Below are positions 48,916 through 60,740 of a stretch of DNA of 61,667 nt, in pieces; the first letter of the stretch is position 1, and each line of letters starts with the position of its first letter. The notes beneath the pieces are model-generated. The model was given only the letters and a program-made list of their open reading frames with translations, had not been told where the DNA came from and searched no databases. The stretch comes from Pseudomonadales bacterium (GTDB taxonomy: Bacteria; Pseudomonadota; Gammaproteobacteria; Pseudomonadales; JAHRWD01). The stretch is taken from assembly GCA_016763075.1 (NCBI GenBank), contig JAESUM010000039.1:1-61667 (forward strand), written 5' to 3'. Position numbers and translations under genes: made by a program.

Positions 48916-49860
48916 TTAGTGGAAGCTCGTCGCCAGTATTTCAAGCACCAACTTAGAATACGGTAACCCGGCAGCTGCCGCGGCCATCGGCACCAAACTG
49001 TGGTCAGTCATACCAGGCACAGTATTTACTTCTAATACCCAGCATTTTCCCTCTGCGTCACGCATCAAATCTACCCGTCCCCAACCACTGCATTCGAGCG
49101 TGTTAAATGCATCGATAGATAACGCCGCCATCTCCCGCTCCTGTTCGGTTGAAAGCCCACACGGGCACTGATATTCGGTAGCGTCATCTTTATATTTCGC
49201 ATCGAAATCAAAAAATTCATGTCTGGTATTCATACGAACTGCCGGCAACGCACGGCCATTTAATACCGTGACCGTGTAGTCAGCGCCTTCGACCCAATGC
49301 TCTAGTAATACCGTTTCGCCATAAGCTCGGGCACTTTGAACACTCGCCTGAAGCTCGGATTTTTTGTTTACTTTGTGAATACCCAAACTTGATCCTTCGG
49401 ATACCGGCTTCACGGCAAGTGGGTATTCAACAATGATTGATTCATTGTCGGTGTCGCCTGTTAACAGCTGGAATTGCGGTGTGCTAATTCCTAGAGATGT
49501 CCAAATCAGTTTGCTTTTTGCTTTATCCATACCCATAGCAGAGGCCAATACGCCGCTTCCTGTATAGGGTATTTCAGCAATTTCGAGCGCTCCTTGTATC
49601 GTGCCGTCCTCACCGCTTGAGCCATGCAATGCAATAAAAACCCGATCTATATTTTGCGCTAACAAATTGGCTATTAAATTTGTGCCCGGCTCAACGGGAA
49701 TTGCGTCGACGCCCTCTTCTTTTAGTGCGCAAAGCACAGCATTGCCGCTCTTTAACGAGATCTCTCTTTCTGCAGATTTACCACCCATAATAACGGCAAC
49801 CCGGCCGAACTCTTTTGCACTGTAGCGGTGGTATTCAAAGTCGTTCAATTTAGTCGTCAC
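48916..49860 (-). CDS. ddl: D-alanine--D-alanine ligase
   Basis: ATP-dependent joining of two D-Ala for the peptidoglycan stem. It has 314 residues of ATP-grasp type. Hallmarks are [14 protein letters not shown] near the N-terminus, the HGSSGEDG loop near residue 80, [11 protein letters not shown] and the metal-ligand end [13 protein letters not shown]. The start is a GTG at 49860 overlapping the murC stop by 11 bases, consistent with the extra N-terminal residues of the cluster-encoded DdlB form. Confidence 0.96.
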   Translation of the reverse strand: MTTKLNDFEYHRYSAKEFGRVAVIMGGKSAEREISLKSGNAVLCALKEEGVDAIPVEPGTNLIANLLAQNIDRVFIALHGSSGEDGTIQGALEIAEIPYTGSGVLASAMGMDKAKSKLIWTSLGISTPQFQLLTGDTDNESIIVEYPLAVKPVSEGSSLGIHKVNKKSELQASVQSARAYGETVLLEHWVEGADYTVTVLNGRALPAVRMNTRHEFFDFDAKYKDDATEYQCPCGLSTEQEREMAALSIDAFNTLECSGWGRVDLMRDAEGKCWVLEVNTVPGMTDHSLVPMAAAAAGLPYSKLVLEILATSFH

Positions 49861-51271
49861 TGTTGTATTTACGAATAATTTTTTGCGAAACTTGATTCAC
49901 ATTTCCTGCGCCTTGCACCAATACAATGTCGCCGTCTGCATGGACTTTTTCCAGCGTCTTGATCGCTTCGTCTATCGACTTCACATAAATGGGATCAAGG
50001 CCGCCCTGTTGACGAATACTTTGGCCTAAGCTACGGCTATCTGACCCGGCTATTCTTTTTTCGCCAGCGGAATATACGTCTAACAAAATAAGTAAATCTA
50101 CTTTCGATAAAACCCGTACAAAATCATCGTAAAGGTCTCGTGTACGGCTATATCTGTGCGGTTGAAAAATCATCACTAACCGGCGCTTACTCCAACCATC
50201 GCGCACCGCTTGAATGGTTGCCAGGACCTCATTTGGATGATGTCCATAGTCATCCACAAGCATCATTTGTTGTTCATTGTTTACTAATTCATGAATCTGA
50301 AACCGGCGTTTAACACCTTCAAACTCTTTTAGCCCAGCGATAATTGCTCTGTCTGATAACCCTTCATCAGAGGAGACCGCTATTGCCGCCAAGGCGTTTA
50401 GAATGTTATGCCTACCGGGCATATTCAAATCGATATCTAGATCCTTTAATTCCCCAGGTCGTTCAATTGTTGCGCTTATACGGCGCTCAATTTGTACTAC
50501 GTTGATAGCGCGGTAATCCGCATCTTCTGAGAACCCGTAGGTTAACGTTGGGCGACCAAAACGCGGCATTAATTCACGAACGGTTGAGTCATCAATACAG
50601 GCTACCAACAATCCGTAAAACGGAAGGTTATGAATAAACTCGACAAAGGTATTTTTGAGTTGTTCAAAATCACCTTGGTAGGTAGACATATGGTCCATAT
50701 CAATATTCGTTATTACCGATACCATCGGCTGTAAATGTAAGAACGAAGCATCGCTTTCATCAGCTTCGGCGATTAAATATTGGCTCTCACCCAATTTTGC
50801 ATTTGTCGCGGCACTGGTAAGTAACCCACCTATCACATAAGTCGGGTCTCGCTCACCTTCTAGAAAAATTGAAGCTAATAAACTTGTCGTTGTAGTTTTT
50901 CCATGGGTTCCGGCTACCGCTATACCATGGCGGTACCGCATAAGCTCAGACAACATTTCGGCCCGAGCAACGACGGGGATGCGATGCTTAGAAGCCGCAA
51001 CTAATTCTGGATTGTTGTCATCGATTGCAGTGGAACGCACCACCACATCGACACCCACAACATTTTCTTCTTTATGACCAATTCTTATCTCTGCACCGAG
51101 TTCTTTCAAACGATCGGTAGCACCATTTTCCTGAATATCTGAGCCACGTATTTTGTATCCTTGGTTAAGTAACACCTCTGCAATTCCGCACATGCCAGCA
51201 CCACCAATGCCTATAAAGTGGATGCACTGTATTCGTCTCATTTCTGGTATATGGTGTATTCGGTTTTGCAT
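49850..51271 (-). CDS. murC: UDP-N-acetylmuramate--L-alanine ligase
   Basis: Adds L-Ala to UDP-MurNAc, the first Mur ligase step, in the cytosol. It has 473 residues. The dinucleotide-like motif [17 protein letters not shown] near residue 18 and the ATP loop [10 protein letters not shown] near residue 120 identify MurC; the later motif YGHHPNEV is also present. Start 51271 gives the short extension seen in related proteins; M11 is an alternative. It lies 43 bases after murG. Confidence 0.97.
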   Translation of the reverse strand: MQNRIHHIPEMRRIQCIHFIGIGGAGMCGIAEVLLNQGYKIRGSDIQENGATDRLKELGAEIRIGHKEENVVGVDVVVRSTAIDDNNPELVAASKHRIPVVARAEMLSELMRYRHGIAVAGTHGKTTTTSLLASIFLEGERDPTYVIGGLLTSAATNAKLGESQYLIAEADESDASFLHLQPMVSVITNIDMDHMSTYQGDFEQLKNTFVEFIHNLPFYGLLVACIDDSTVRELMPRFGRPTLTYGFSEDADYRAINVVQIERRISATIERPGELKDLDIDLNMPGRHNILNALAAIAVSSDEGLSDRAIIAGLKEFEGVKRRFQIHELVNNEQQMMLVDDYGHHPNEVLATIQAVRDGWSKRRLVMIFQPHRYSRTRDLYDDFVRVLSKVDLLILLDVYSAGEKRIAGSDSRSLGQSIRQQGGLDPIYVKSIDEAIKTLEKVHADGDIVLVQGAGNVNQVSQKIIRKYNSDD

Positions 51272-51314
51272 ATTCGTTACTGTTTTATTCCCAAGTATGT
51301 ATATTTTTATCGCT

Positions 51315-52412
51315 TTATTGCGAAATGATTTTCTTACAGTGCGACGCTACTAGTTCCAAAGAATTCGGCAGGCCTACACTGCGGGCCTGCTTTGCCATCG
51401 TTATCAACTTCTTTGGATCCGCGGTTATTTGATCCAACTTCTGCGCCAACAATTTTGGCTCTAATATAGTTTGGCGAATCATTATTGCCGCTCCAGCAGA
51501 TACCAGATACTCAGCATTTTTTGCTTGATGGTCATCCACCGCCTGCGGGTACGGAACTAAAATTGAGCCAACTCCTACGGCTGCTAGCTCAGCAACGGTT
51601 AGCGCACCAGATCGACATATCACTAAATCTGCCCAAGCATATGCCGCGGCCATGTCATCTATAAAATCTTCTACGATTGCGTTTATTGCATACTTCTCGT
51701 AAAGGTTGCGTGTCGAGTCATCTTTACCTTTTCCAGCTTGGTGCCAGAGCATTGGCACATTCTCAAAGCTCATTGTAGCGATGGCTGGGGCAACCACTTC
51801 GTTGATGGCTTCTGCACCCTGACTACCGCCAAGCACTAACAAATTTAATGACGAGTTTTGTGGCCGATTTTGCTTTCTTTGTTCATATTCATCCAATACC
51901 GTCATCTCTATGCGTACCGGATTCCCCGTGACCTTTAGTTTGTCATGCTGTTTTGCAAACGCATTTGGAAATGCCTGCAATACTTGTTTTGAAAAATAGA
52001 ACAGTATTTTATTTGTCAAACCTGCGACTGCATTTTGTTCGTGTATTACCAGCGGTTTCTTTGAAAGCCACGCGGCTATACCACCAGGGCCTGCTGCGAA
52101 CCCACCCATTCCAATTACGCAATCGGGTTTCGATATTTTGATTATTCGCCTGGCTTGCGATACTGCCTTAATTACGTTTACGGGAGCTAACAACCAACTC
52201 AACGCGCCCTTGCCCCGTAGACCTTTTATTGAAATATTGTGTAGGCGTAGACCTTCATCCAATACATAACGGCCTTCAAAACCATCTTTTGAACCTATCC
52301 ATTCAACTTCGTAGCCATCGTCGCGAAGCTTACGTGCTAGCGCCAATGCCGGAAACAAGTGGCCGCCAGTACCCCCTGCCATAATCAAAAACTTGCCAGT
52401 TACGTTGCTCAT
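51315..52412 (-). CDS. murG: MurG, lipid II synthase
   Basis: Membrane-associated glycosyltransferase that adds GlcNAc to lipid I to give lipid II. It has 365 residues from MSNVTGKFL. The N-terminal glycine loop [14 protein letters not shown] is intact, as are LGGSQGA and the UDP-sugar region with [10 protein letters not shown] and [10 protein letters not shown]. It starts four bases after the ftsW stop. Confidence 0.97.
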   Translation of the reverse strand: MSNVTGKFLIMAGGTGGHLFPALALARKLRDDGYEVEWIGSKDGFEGRYVLDEGLRLHNISIKGLRGKGALSWLLAPVNVIKAVSQARRIIKISKPDCVIGMGGFAAGPGGIAAWLSKKPLVIHEQNAVAGLTNKILFYFSKQVLQAFPNAFAKQHDKLKVTGNPVRIEMTVLDEYEQRKQNRPQNSSLNLLVLGGSQGAEAINEVVAPAIATMSFENVPMLWHQAGKGKDDSTRNLYEKYAINAIVEDFIDDMAAAYAWADLVICRSGALTVAELAAVGVGSILVPYPQAVDDHQAKNAEYLVSAGAAIMIRQTILEPKLLAQKLDQITADPKKLITMAKQARSVGLPNSLELVASHCKKIISQ

Positions 52413-52416
52413 TTTT

Positions 52417-53589
52417 TCATTGCGCCTTGTGCTCAGGCGCACGTAACTCGTAACTCATTCGTAGTGCTAAGCCCATCAACATACAGTTGGCCAGCAAACT
52501 ACTTCCGCCATAACTTACAAAAGGTAGTGTCAATCCTTTAGTGGGCAGTAAGCCCACATTTACCCCTACATTCACAAGTGACTGAATGCTGATAAGCAGA
52601 GCAATGCCATATAACAAGTACGCGTGAAAGAACCAGCCGCGTTTTTCAGCTTGATACCCAAGTTGAAAGCAACGAACCACTAGCACCACGAACAGGGCCA
52701 GCAACGCGATGACTCCAATAAACCCGAGTTCCTCACCGATAATGGCAACAATAAAATCCGTATGTGCTTCAGGTAAGTGCGCTTGTTTTTGAACACTGTT
52801 GCCTAACCCGACACCCCATAAATGCGCACCACCACGACCAAATGCAGCTAGGGCTTGTATTAGCTGATACCCGGTATTATTTTCATCTGCCCAAGGGTCA
52901 AGGTACGCCGTTAACCTAGCTACTCGGTAGGGCTGCAATACTGCAAGTAAACCACCTAAACTTAGGCTACCCAATATGAGCAATACAAACCGATAAAACT
53001 TCATGCCTGCCAAAAAAAGCATTCCCATAATCACGCTGAATAAAACGACTAAACCGCCGAAATCTGGTTCAAGCAATAATAGAAAACCAATAAAAGCCAG
53101 TAATACCATGGGCTTCAAAAAACCGGCCCAATACTCTTTTACATCGTGACCATGGCGCACCAAATAACCTGCCACGTACACCATCATAAATACTTTAACT
53201 AATTCAGATGCCTGGAGGTTTAAGAAACCGATGCGAATCCAACGCGTGCTTCCGTTTACATTTTTTCCAATGCCGGGTATTAAAACCAGTACAAGCAATA
53301 CAAAACAAAAGGCTAACCAATACCCGCTGGTTTTTTGCCAAAACCCTGTGGGTACAAAGTAAATTACAGTGCCTGCACATACACCAAGGCAAATTTTTAT
53401 TAAATGCCCAGTCCAATATATAAAGGGGTTGCCGTGCCTTGCTGCTGCGCTGATATCAATGGTTGAAGATGCAACCATCACCATACCAAAGGCCAATAAA
53501 GTACCTGCTGATACCAATAGCCACTGATCAATACCTACTGTACGTGCTGGTACAAAATCTGAAAACTTTGATGTCAATGCAGCTGTCAT
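52417..53589 (-). CDS. ftsW: FtsW, SEDS peptidoglycan glycosyltransferase
   Basis: Polytopic division glycosyltransferase that works with FtsI (PBP3). It has 390 residues and about ten membrane helices. Characteristic segments are NGSTRWIRIGFLNLQASELVK, shown here by its core RWIRIG and QASELVK, the large loop with AHTDFI and the end GLTLPFVSYGGSS. It starts two bases from the murD stop. Confidence 0.97.
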   Translation of the reverse strand: MTAALTSKFSDFVPARTVGIDQWLLVSAGTLLAFGMVMVASSTIDISAAARHGNPFIYWTGHLIKICLGVCAGTVIYFVPTGFWQKTSGYWLAFCFVLLVLVLIPGIGKNVNGSTRWIRIGFLNLQASELVKVFMMVYVAGYLVRHGHDVKEYWAGFLKPMVLLAFIGFLLLLEPDFGGLVVLFSVIMGMLFLAGMKFYRFVLLILGSLSLGGLLAVLQPYRVARLTAYLDPWADENNTGYQLIQALAAFGRGGAHLWGVGLGNSVQKQAHLPEAHTDFIVAIIGEELGFIGVIALLALFVVLVVRCFQLGYQAEKRGWFFHAYLLYGIALLISIQSLVNVGVNVGLLPTKGLTLPFVSYGGSSLLANCMLMGLALRMSYELRAPEHKAQ

Positions 53590-53590
53590 T

Positions 53591-54967
53591 TTATCCAGCC
53601 ACCTCTAATTTTCGGACATGCTGTTTAAACGCATCGCCTCTATGTTCATAACTTTTGAACAAATCCAAACTGGCGCAAGCCGGTGATAATAATACAATGT
53701 CATCAGTACTGGCCTTGGCCCAAGCCAAACTTACAGCATCGCCGAGTGCTTCCACCAAAAAAATTTCTGCAACGTTATCTAACGTCGTTTTTATTTTTTG
53801 TGCATCACGACCGAATAAAATGACTGTTCCCACATACTTTTCTACCGGCGCAACCAGCGGGGTAAAATCTGCGCCTTTTCCATCACCCCCAGCGATCAAA
53901 ACAATACTACCGTTGGCCGTGCTCCCTAGCCCGACCAACGCCGCGATACACGCACCAACATTAGTGGCCTTTGAGTCGTTGTAGAAAGCGATATTGTTAA
54001 TGGTAGTTACCCATTCACAACGGTGTGCAAGGCCTTTGAATTTTTTCAAACAACTGACCATACTTGCTTCGGATATACCCACCAGCTTGGCAATCGCAAT
54101 GGCTGCCATGGCATTTAAGTAATTATGTTGTCCGGATATTCTTAGTTCTTTGGTGCTAATTAAACGTTGCTCACCATAGGATATAAATTGCTCTTGGTTG
54201 TGTTGCACTAACCCGAGCTGACCTTGCGTTGGAGCACTTAATCCAAAACTAATTTGTTGTTGAGCAGTTTCAAATGTCGCGTCATCATTTGATTCTTCGC
54301 GGTTAACGACTACATTTTTACAGCCAAAGTAAATTCTTTGTTTTGAGAGTTTGTAATGTTCAAAACTTTCATAACGATCCATATGATCGTCACTTAGATT
54401 AAGTATCGTTGCTACCGTCGCATTAAGGTTTGCGGTGGTTTCTAGTTGAAAGCTAGATAATTCCAACACATATAATTCGCAGTCTTGTTGCTCAAGAAGC
54501 TCTAGCACTGGCACGCCAATATTCCCACCAACCGCAACTTTAATGTTCGCTTCGCGTGCCATTTCGCCAACCAACGTAGTAACGGTTGTTTTTGCGTTTG
54601 AACCTGTAATTGCAACCACTGGCGCAGTTACCTCCGCGCAAAATAGCTCGATATCGCCAACGACACGTCCACCATTTTCAGTTACTTTTCTTGCGACAGC
54701 ATTGTCTATCGACACCCCTGGACTCATGACTAAAGTCGCGACTGCATCTAGGTTTATATCGTAACTTTCAATATCTGCTCGTAATACGCAGTGAACACTA
54801 GGGAATTCATCTCTAAATTTTTTCAGTAAAGCTGGCTTTCTACGTGTATCCAATACACTGAAATCTTCGCCGCGTTTATGCAAATATTTGGCACATGAAT
54901 ACCCACTCATACCCAGGCCCAATATAAGCCATGGCGTATCAATTATTTGCGGAGTGGTTTCTGGCAT
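53591..54967 (-). CDS. murD: UDP-N-acetylmuramoylalanine--D-glutamate ligase
   Basis: Adds D-Glu to UDP-MurNAc-L-Ala. It has 458 residues. The N-terminal Rossmann part opens LGLGMSGYSCAKYL; the ATP loop is GSNAKTTVTTL, the Pseudomonas-like variant with Ala in place of Gly. The motif YNDSKATN in the C-terminal half is also typical. Fourteen bases separate it from mraY. Confidence 0.97.
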   Translation of the reverse strand: MPETTPQIIDTPWLILGLGMSGYSCAKYLHKRGEDFSVLDTRRKPALLKKFRDEFPSVHCVLRADIESYDINLDAVATLVMSPGVSIDNAVARKVTENGGRVVGDIELFCAEVTAPVVAITGSNAKTTVTTLVGEMAREANIKVAVGGNIGVPVLELLEQQDCELYVLELSSFQLETTANLNATVATILNLSDDHMDRYESFEHYKLSKQRIYFGCKNVVVNREESNDDATFETAQQQISFGLSAPTQGQLGLVQHNQEQFISYGEQRLISTKELRISGQHNYLNAMAAIAIAKLVGISEASMVSCLKKFKGLAHRCEWVTTINNIAFYNDSKATNVGACIAALVGLGSTANGSIVLIAGGDGKGADFTPLVAPVEKYVGTVILFGRDAQKIKTTLDNVAEIFLVEALGDAVSLAWAKASTDDIVLLSPACASLDLFKSYEHRGDAFKQHVRKLEVAG

Positions 54968-54980
54968 TTTGTAAATTCAG

Positions 54981-56063
54981 TTATCTCGATTTCAAGGTTG
55001 CCAAACCAAATAACACTAGCATCACAGTAATAATCCAAAACCGTACAATCACTCGTGGTTCGGGCCAGCCTTTTAATTCGTAATGATGATGCAATGGCGC
55101 CATTCTGAAAATTCGTTTTCCGGTCATTTTGAAAGATGCTACTTGCAGAATGACCGAAACGGTTTCCATTACAAATACCCCCCCCATAATGAACAACAGT
55201 ATTTCTTGGCGAATGATAATTGCGATGGTGCCTAACGCTGCACCTAACGCTAAGGCACCAACATCACCCATAAATACTTGTGCGGGGTAGGTGTTAAACC
55301 ATAAAAAACCAAGTCCTGCACCAGCGATTGCCCCGGCAATAATCAATAATTCTCCAGCGCCCAATATATGTGGTATATGCAAATATTCAGAAAAATATGC
55401 GTGGCCGCTCAAGTACGCAACGATACCTAATGCACCAGCGACCATTACCGTTGGCAATATCGCTAAGCCATCGAGGCCATCGGTTAAATTGACTGCGTTG
55501 CTGGTCCCTACAATTACGAAATACGTCATTACAATAAATGCTGGCCCCATGTTAATCGCCACATCTTTAAAAAACGGTACGATTAGTTGAGTTTCCGCCG
55601 GGGTTTGTGCGCTGCTATATAAAAAATATCCGGCGGCCAAAGCAATGAGTGATTGCCACAAAAGCTTCCACTTTGCTGGCAAACCTTTTGAATTTTTTTC
55701 TACTACCTTTCGATAGTCGTCAACCCAACCAACCACACCAGTACCCGTAGTTACCAGCAGCACTACCCATACATAGCGGTTTGTTAGGTCACCCCAAAGT
55801 AATGTGCTAATTACAATGGCCACCAAAATAAGTGCGCCGCCCATGGTTGGGGTTCCGGCTTTGCTTAAGTGACTTTTAGGACCATCTTCACGAATGGTTT
55901 GCCCAATTTGATTGGCTTGAAGCCGCGCTATCATGGTTGGGCCAATCAATAACGAGATGGCTAAAGCGGTCAGTATTCCTAATATTCCTCGCAGGGTTAA
56001 ATAACGAAATACCGTAAAAGCACTTTCGTATTGACTTAAATATTCAGCAAGAAGCAACAACAT
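54981..56063 (-). CDS. mraY: MraY, phospho-MurNAc-pentapeptide transferase
   Basis: Integral membrane enzyme making lipid I from UDP-MurNAc-pentapeptide and undecaprenyl phosphate. It has 360 residues with about ten helices. Active-site Asp residues are seen in WVDDYRK and [10 protein letters not shown], and the conserved [13 protein letters not shown] (His-rich loop) near the C-terminus. Its ATG overlaps the murF stop by one base. Confidence 0.98.
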   Translation of the reverse strand: MLLLLAEYLSQYESAFTVFRYLTLRGILGILTALAISLLIGPTMIARLQANQIGQTIREDGPKSHLSKAGTPTMGGALILVAIVISTLLWGDLTNRYVWVVLLVTTGTGVVGWVDDYRKVVEKNSKGLPAKWKLLWQSLIALAAGYFLYSSAQTPAETQLIVPFFKDVAINMGPAFIVMTYFVIVGTSNAVNLTDGLDGLAILPTVMVAGALGIVAYLSGHAYFSEYLHIPHILGAGELLIIAGAIAGAGLGFLWFNTYPAQVFMGDVGALALGAALGTIAIIIRQEILLFIMGGVFVMETVSVILQVASFKMTGKRIFRMAPLHHHYELKGWPEPRVIVRFWIITVMLVLFGLATLKSR

Positions 56064-57508
56064 TAGCTGAGTTCCGCCGCTAGTTCGCGTTGTTGTAACG
56101 CCTCTGTGGAGGCATTATTCTTTTTTACTTTTAATCCATCCACTACTTTTTCCATTTGGGCACTTCTAGAACCCTTAACCAAAATAATTGTATTTTTCTT
56201 TAACTTAGGTTGCAGCGCGTTGAGCAAGGCATCGCGGTCATCAAACGCTCCACCACCACCAAGATGAATGCCAGCGTATTCGGCATAAGCAGCGCGGCTT
56301 TTTTCGCCCAATGTAAATACTGCATCTATTTTATGTTGGGCCGCGATACGGCCCATTTCTCGGTGCAAGGTTTCAGACTGCTCGCCTAACTCGCCCATAT
56401 CACCCAATACCAATATTCGACGGCCAGAGTATGTTGCAAGGGTTTCTATTGCAGCCTTAACAGAACCGGGATTTGCGTTATAACTATCATCAATTACGGT
56501 AGAGCCATTACGGCCTTCAAGCGAGATCAATCGACCGGCGACTGGTTTCATTTTCTCCAGTCCTGCTTTTACTTGCTCTATGGTTGCACCGATAGCCATC
56601 GTTGCAGCTGCCGCTGCCAACGCATTCGATAAATTGTGGCTGCCCGGTAGTTTTAAACTCACACTGATTTCACCGACTGGTGTGATCAATGCAAATGTTG
56701 ATACCGCTGGGTTACCAGTTTCTATACCTGCGCAATAATAATCTGCGTGGGTCCTGATTTTTGTTGGGTCAGTACTAAACGAAACCACGCCGCTACCTTC
56801 AGATAACGCCATTAACCGCCATTTGATGTAGTGCTCGTCATCTGCATTTAATACTGCAGTTCCGCCAGGTGTTATACCGGTTAGTATTTCTGCTTTTGCA
56901 TTAGCAACATCTGACAAGCGCCCAAAACCGCTGAGGTGTGCCCGGGCAACATTGGTAATGATGGCTACTTCCGGTTCTACCAAAGAAACTAAGTACGCAA
57001 TTTCTCCACCGGCGCTAGCGCCCAGTTCGATTACACCGTATTGATGCTGCTGCTCTAAACGAAGCAACGTTAGTGGTACGCCAATCTCGTTGTTGAAATT
57101 ACCGCTGGTTGCAAGAGTGTTACCCATCTCTGACAAAATCGCAGAGACCATCTCTTTAACGGTGGTTTTACCGCTACTACCGGTGACAGCAATTAACCGT
57201 GCGCCACTGGCTTCCCGGTTGATTCGGCCGAGTTGCCCTAACGCAATTTTGGTATCGGCTACTTTTAGTTGAGGTAGCTGAACTGCTGTTGATACCGGCT
57301 CAGACACTAAAAGAGCACAGGCACCTGCTGCGCATGCTTGCTCGGCGAATTCATGACCATTAAATCGCTTGCCATTTAAGGCCACGTAAAGTTGTTTGGG
57401 GTGCAAAGTACGGCTGTCGATACTGACTGATTCAAATGATGCATCGCCACCAATAACCTCGGCGCAAAGTTGTCCCGCTATTTCTGACAGTTGCATTTTA
57501 TTCACCAT
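56063..57508 (-). CDS. murF: UDP-MurNAc-tripeptide--D-Ala-D-Ala ligase
   Basis: Completes the UDP-MurNAc pentapeptide by adding D-Ala-D-Ala. It has 481 residues. The ATP loop [11 protein letters not shown] is near residue 112, followed by the [13 protein letters not shown] motif that is typical of MurF, and [10 protein letters not shown] in the C-terminal half. The ATG at 57508 has an RBS (ggggg) ahead; M5 is an alternative. Confidence 0.97.
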   Translation of the reverse strand: MVNKMQLSEIAGQLCAEVIGGDASFESVSIDSRTLHPKQLYVALNGKRFNGHEFAEQACAAGACALLVSEPVSTAVQLPQLKVADTKIALGQLGRINREASGARLIAVTGSSGKTTVKEMVSAILSEMGNTLATSGNFNNEIGVPLTLLRLEQQHQYGVIELGASAGGEIAYLVSLVEPEVAIITNVARAHLSGFGRLSDVANAKAEILTGITPGGTAVLNADDEHYIKWRLMALSEGSGVVSFSTDPTKIRTHADYYCAGIETGNPAVSTFALITPVGEISVSLKLPGSHNLSNALAAAAATMAIGATIEQVKAGLEKMKPVAGRLISLEGRNGSTVIDDSYNANPGSVKAAIETLATYSGRRILVLGDMGELGEQSETLHREMGRIAAQHKIDAVFTLGEKSRAAYAEYAGIHLGGGGAFDDRDALLNALQPKLKKNTIILVKGSRSAQMEKVVDGLKVKKNNASTEALQQRELAAELS

Positions 57509-57510
57509 CG

Positions 57511-59013
57511 TTAAACACCCCCGCCTAGAATTTTTTGGACGACTTCTCTATCGCAAAAACGGATTGAAGAATCTGCGTATTCCTGGGTTTGCTCATGACC
57601 TTTACCCGCAACCAACACACAGTCTTGTGCTTTTGCGCCAGCGATAGCAGCTTTAATTGCCTCACCACGATCATGAATGACTTCATAGGTTGCCAAGCCC
57701 GTTACTCCGGCAATAATGTCGTTGATTATTTTTTGCGGTGATTCATTTCTTGGATTGTCGTCAGTCAATATAATGTGGTCGCACAAAGCATCAGCGGCTG
57801 CGCCCATCATTGGCCGTTTGCCACGATCCCTATCACCACCACAACCCAACACACAAATAAGCTTTCCATTATTTGTTTTTTGCAATTGCTTAAGTTGAGT
57901 CAGTGCTTGCTTTAAAGCATCTGGAGTATGAGCAAAATCAACAATCACAACCGGTTGCGTGCTCGAACCAAAAGATTCCATTCGCCCCTCAATAGGCTCA
58001 AGCATTTCAATGCCTTTTAATACTTTTTCTAGGCTAATACCAGAAACACAAAGTGCAGCCACTGCACCAAGTAAATTGTATAGGTTAAATTCGCCGAGTA
58101 AATTTGAGTTAAGAGTGCCTTTCCCCCAGGGAGTTTTGACTTGTGCCGAGAGATTAAAAGAGCCATCAAATTTGTGCGCGTAAAGATCTGCCTTATCCGA
58201 CATTAGGCTATAGCTGTAGCTTTTTACGGTTGACGGCATGGTGGCCAGTAGCTCGCGACCAAAAGCGTCATCGAAATTAATAACTGCGTGATTTAGGCCC
58301 GGTAAAGTAAATAATTTTCGTTTTGCATGACCGTAGGATTCCATCGTCCCGTGATAATCAAGGTGGTCACGGGTGAGGTTGGTAAACAACGCTGTGTTGA
58401 CTTCAACGCCGGATAAGCGGTTTTGTTCTAAGCCGTGTGACGACACCTCTATTGATGCTACTTGCGCACCGTTTTCTAAACCCCAACTCAATAGATTTTG
58501 TATTTCGATAGGATCTGGTGTGGTATGACTGGCGAAATGTAATTCGTTTGAAAACCCGTAACCTGTGGTGCCCAGCACCATACATTTGCGCTGCGCTTTA
58601 TCGGCTAGTTCTGCGATGATACGACCACAGCTGGTTTTTCCATTGGTGCCGGTAATTGCAATGACATCCAACTGTTTTGATGGCTCACCGTAAAACCGCG
58701 CAGCTATTTCACCGGTTTTTTGCGCTAAATTCTCTACTTCTATACAAGGCGCGGGCTGCTCATGTTTTTGCCGCGCTTCTGCATTACGTTCAACCAATAC
58801 GGCCGCAGCGCCTTTTTTTATAGCCTGCTCAATGTATTGGCTGCCATTGGTAATGGTGCCTGCTAGCGCTATAAACAGATCGCCATTAACAATTTTTCGG
58901 CTGTCATTTTGAATGCCTTTTACAACCACCTTTGCATCACGCGGCGCTAGCGTCAGCGCAGGCAATAAAGACCCTATTGTGTGGCTTGGCTTGGTTGCGC
59001 TTTGAAGCATCAT
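57511..59013 (-). CDS. murE: UDP-MurNAc-L-Ala-D-Glu--meso-DAP ligase
   Basis: Adds the third stem amino acid. It has 500 residues from the ATG at 59013, which overlaps the ftsI stop (ATGA). The ATP loop GTNGKTS is at 122-128, the substrate motif with HTTPDP near 160, and DNPRNES carries the DNPR signature of meso-diaminopimelate-specific MurE, so the wall is of the usual Gram-negative type. Confidence 0.97.
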   Translation of the reverse strand: MMLQSATKPSHTIGSLLPALTLAPRDAKVVVKGIQNDSRKIVNGDLFIALAGTITNGSQYIEQAIKKGAAAVLVERNAEARQKHEQPAPCIEVENLAQKTGEIAARFYGEPSKQLDVIAITGTNGKTSCGRIIAELADKAQRKCMVLGTTGYGFSNELHFASHTTPDPIEIQNLLSWGLENGAQVASIEVSSHGLEQNRLSGVEVNTALFTNLTRDHLDYHGTMESYGHAKRKLFTLPGLNHAVINFDDAFGRELLATMPSTVKSYSYSLMSDKADLYAHKFDGSFNLSAQVKTPWGKGTLNSNLLGEFNLYNLLGAVAALCVSGISLEKVLKGIEMLEPIEGRMESFGSSTQPVVIVDFAHTPDALKQALTQLKQLQKTNNGKLICVLGCGGDRDRGKRPMMGAAADALCDHIILTDDNPRNESPQKIINDIIAGVTGLATYEVIHDRGEAIKAAIAGAKAQDCVLVAGKGHEQTQEYADSSIRFCDREVVQKILGGGV

Positions 59014-60740
59014 TGGCGACCCGCAACCCATGCACCGCTGCTCAGATCCGGAATAACCGATTGATCCGGCGCAATACTTTTAAGGCGTAGCGCCGCAGCC
59101 ATCACTTTAGAAAATACCGGAGCAGCGACTTGGCCACCGTGATATTGCTCTGTGCTTGGGTCGTTAATAACCACTACAGCGACTAATTTGGGATTAGTGA
59201 CCGGGGCTAACCCAGCAAATACAGCAATATAATGGCTGTCTTCATATCCGTTTCGACCCACTTTATGTGCGGTGCCTGTTTTGCCCGCAACGCGATAACC
59301 GGGTACTTTTGCGCGGGTTCCGGTACCGCCACGATGAGTGACCGACTCCATCATGCTAATCACTTGCCGTGCAACCGCAGGCTTCATCACCTGTTCGCCT
59401 TCTGGCGGTCGCGCAAGCTTAAGAATCGACACCGGCTTTTTAACGCCGCCGGAGGCAAATATCGAATATGCCTGGGCCAATTGAACCGCAGTAACCGATA
59501 GGCCATACCCATACGCCAAGGTTGCGCGCTGTACTGGTTGCCAGCTTTGATAATTTGGAAGTACGCCAATGCGCTCGCCAGGGAACCCGCTACCCGTATC
59601 GGAGCCCATACCCATGCGGCTTAGGTAGTCTCGAATGCCGGTTTCTGGTAATGCCAATGCAATTTGGGTAATGCCCACGTTACTGGACTTTTTGATTACT
59701 CCGGCTAGGTCTAACGTCCCATAATTGGCGGCATCCAGTATTAGCTTGCCGTCAACCCGAATACGACCGGGGCTGACGTTAAATACACTTTTTCCATCAA
59801 ACTGACCGCTTTCTAATGCCGCCGCGACGCTGAATGGCTTGATGGTTGAACCGGGTTCAATCAAATCAGTCATGGCTCGGTTACGAAATGCACCGAAATC
59901 CATATGCGAACGATCATTGGGATTGGCGGCAGGTTGGTTAACCATCGCTAAAATTTCGTTAGTGGTGGTATCTAATAATACCAATGAGCCCGATCGCGCA
60001 CGGTATTTGGTTACGGCTTTTTTAAGCTCGTAATGTGCAATCGATTGCAGGCGCATATCTATGCTTAGCTCAACATCGCCGCCAGGCTTGTGCTGTTTAC
60101 CTTCGTGCCATGCTAGTTCGCGCACCACTTTTTGCTTAACGCCCAACATCACATTGCGGCGACCAGGAATACTGGTCAAGTGCGAGTCAAACGCTAACTC
60201 AACGCCCTCTTGGCCCTTGTCATCTACATTTGTGTAACCCAACACATGAGTCGCTACCTCCCCTGCGGGGTAATAACGTTTATAACCTGATTCGAGGTCA
60301 ACACCAGGGATCTCCAGCGCCATAATTTTGGCTGCCTGCTGTGGCGGTATTCGACGTTTAAGGTATACAAAAGTAGCTGACTTGTTGGATCTTGATTTTA
60401 TTTTGCTAGCCATTTTTTTGTAATCAAGATTTAACAGTTGAGCCAGCTCGTGCCATTTTTCCGGATGACGATTCAAAATGGATGGATACATACCAACGGT
60501 CAGGACCGGTGTACTGATCGCTAACGGTTGACCATTTCGATCTGTTATGACGCCACGCTCTGCCGAAACCACGCGGCTTGGCTGCCAACGTTTGTCGCTG
60601 TAATACTGATAAAATTCCGGCTTAACGATAGACAAATCAACCAAACGCCAGATAATCGCAACCAATACAGCGCTCAACAGAAACCCCAATAAAGAGAGCC
60701 TCCAGCGAGTTGCCGTCATTGATATTGATTTAGTTGCCAT
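59010..60740 (-). CDS. ftsI: FtsI (PBP3), septal peptidoglycan transpeptidase
   Basis: Class B penicillin-binding protein for division, target of aztreonam-like beta-lactams. It has 576 residues: a short cytoplasmic tail, one membrane helix (about 13-33), the pedestal domain, and the transpeptidase domain with nucleophile Ser298 and Lys301 (STIK), SSN at 352-354 and KTGT at 487-490, all intact. Its start overlaps ftsL by 11 bases. Confidence 0.98.
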   Translation of the reverse strand: MATKSISMTATRWRLSLLGFLLSAVLVAIIWRLVDLSIVKPEFYQYYSDKRWQPSRVVSAERGVITDRNGQPLAISTPVLTVGMYPSILNRHPEKWHELAQLLNLDYKKMASKIKSRSNKSATFVYLKRRIPPQQAAKIMALEIPGVDLESGYKRYYPAGEVATHVLGYTNVDDKGQEGVELAFDSHLTSIPGRRNVMLGVKQKVVRELAWHEGKQHKPGGDVELSIDMRLQSIAHYELKKAVTKYRARSGSLVLLDTTTNEILAMVNQPAANPNDRSHMDFGAFRNRAMTDLIEPGSTIKPFSVAAALESGQFDGKSVFNVSPGRIRVDGKLILDAANYGTLDLAGVIKKSSNVGITQIALALPETGIRDYLSRMGMGSDTGSGFPGERIGVLPNYQSWQPVQRATLAYGYGLSVTAVQLAQAYSIFASGGVKKPVSILKLARPPEGEQVMKPAVARQVISMMESVTHRGGTGTRAKVPGYRVAGKTGTAHKVGRNGYEDSHYIAVFAGLAPVTNPKLVAVVVINDPSTEQYHGGQVAAPVFSKVMAAALRLKSIAPDQSVIPDLSSGAWVAGRQ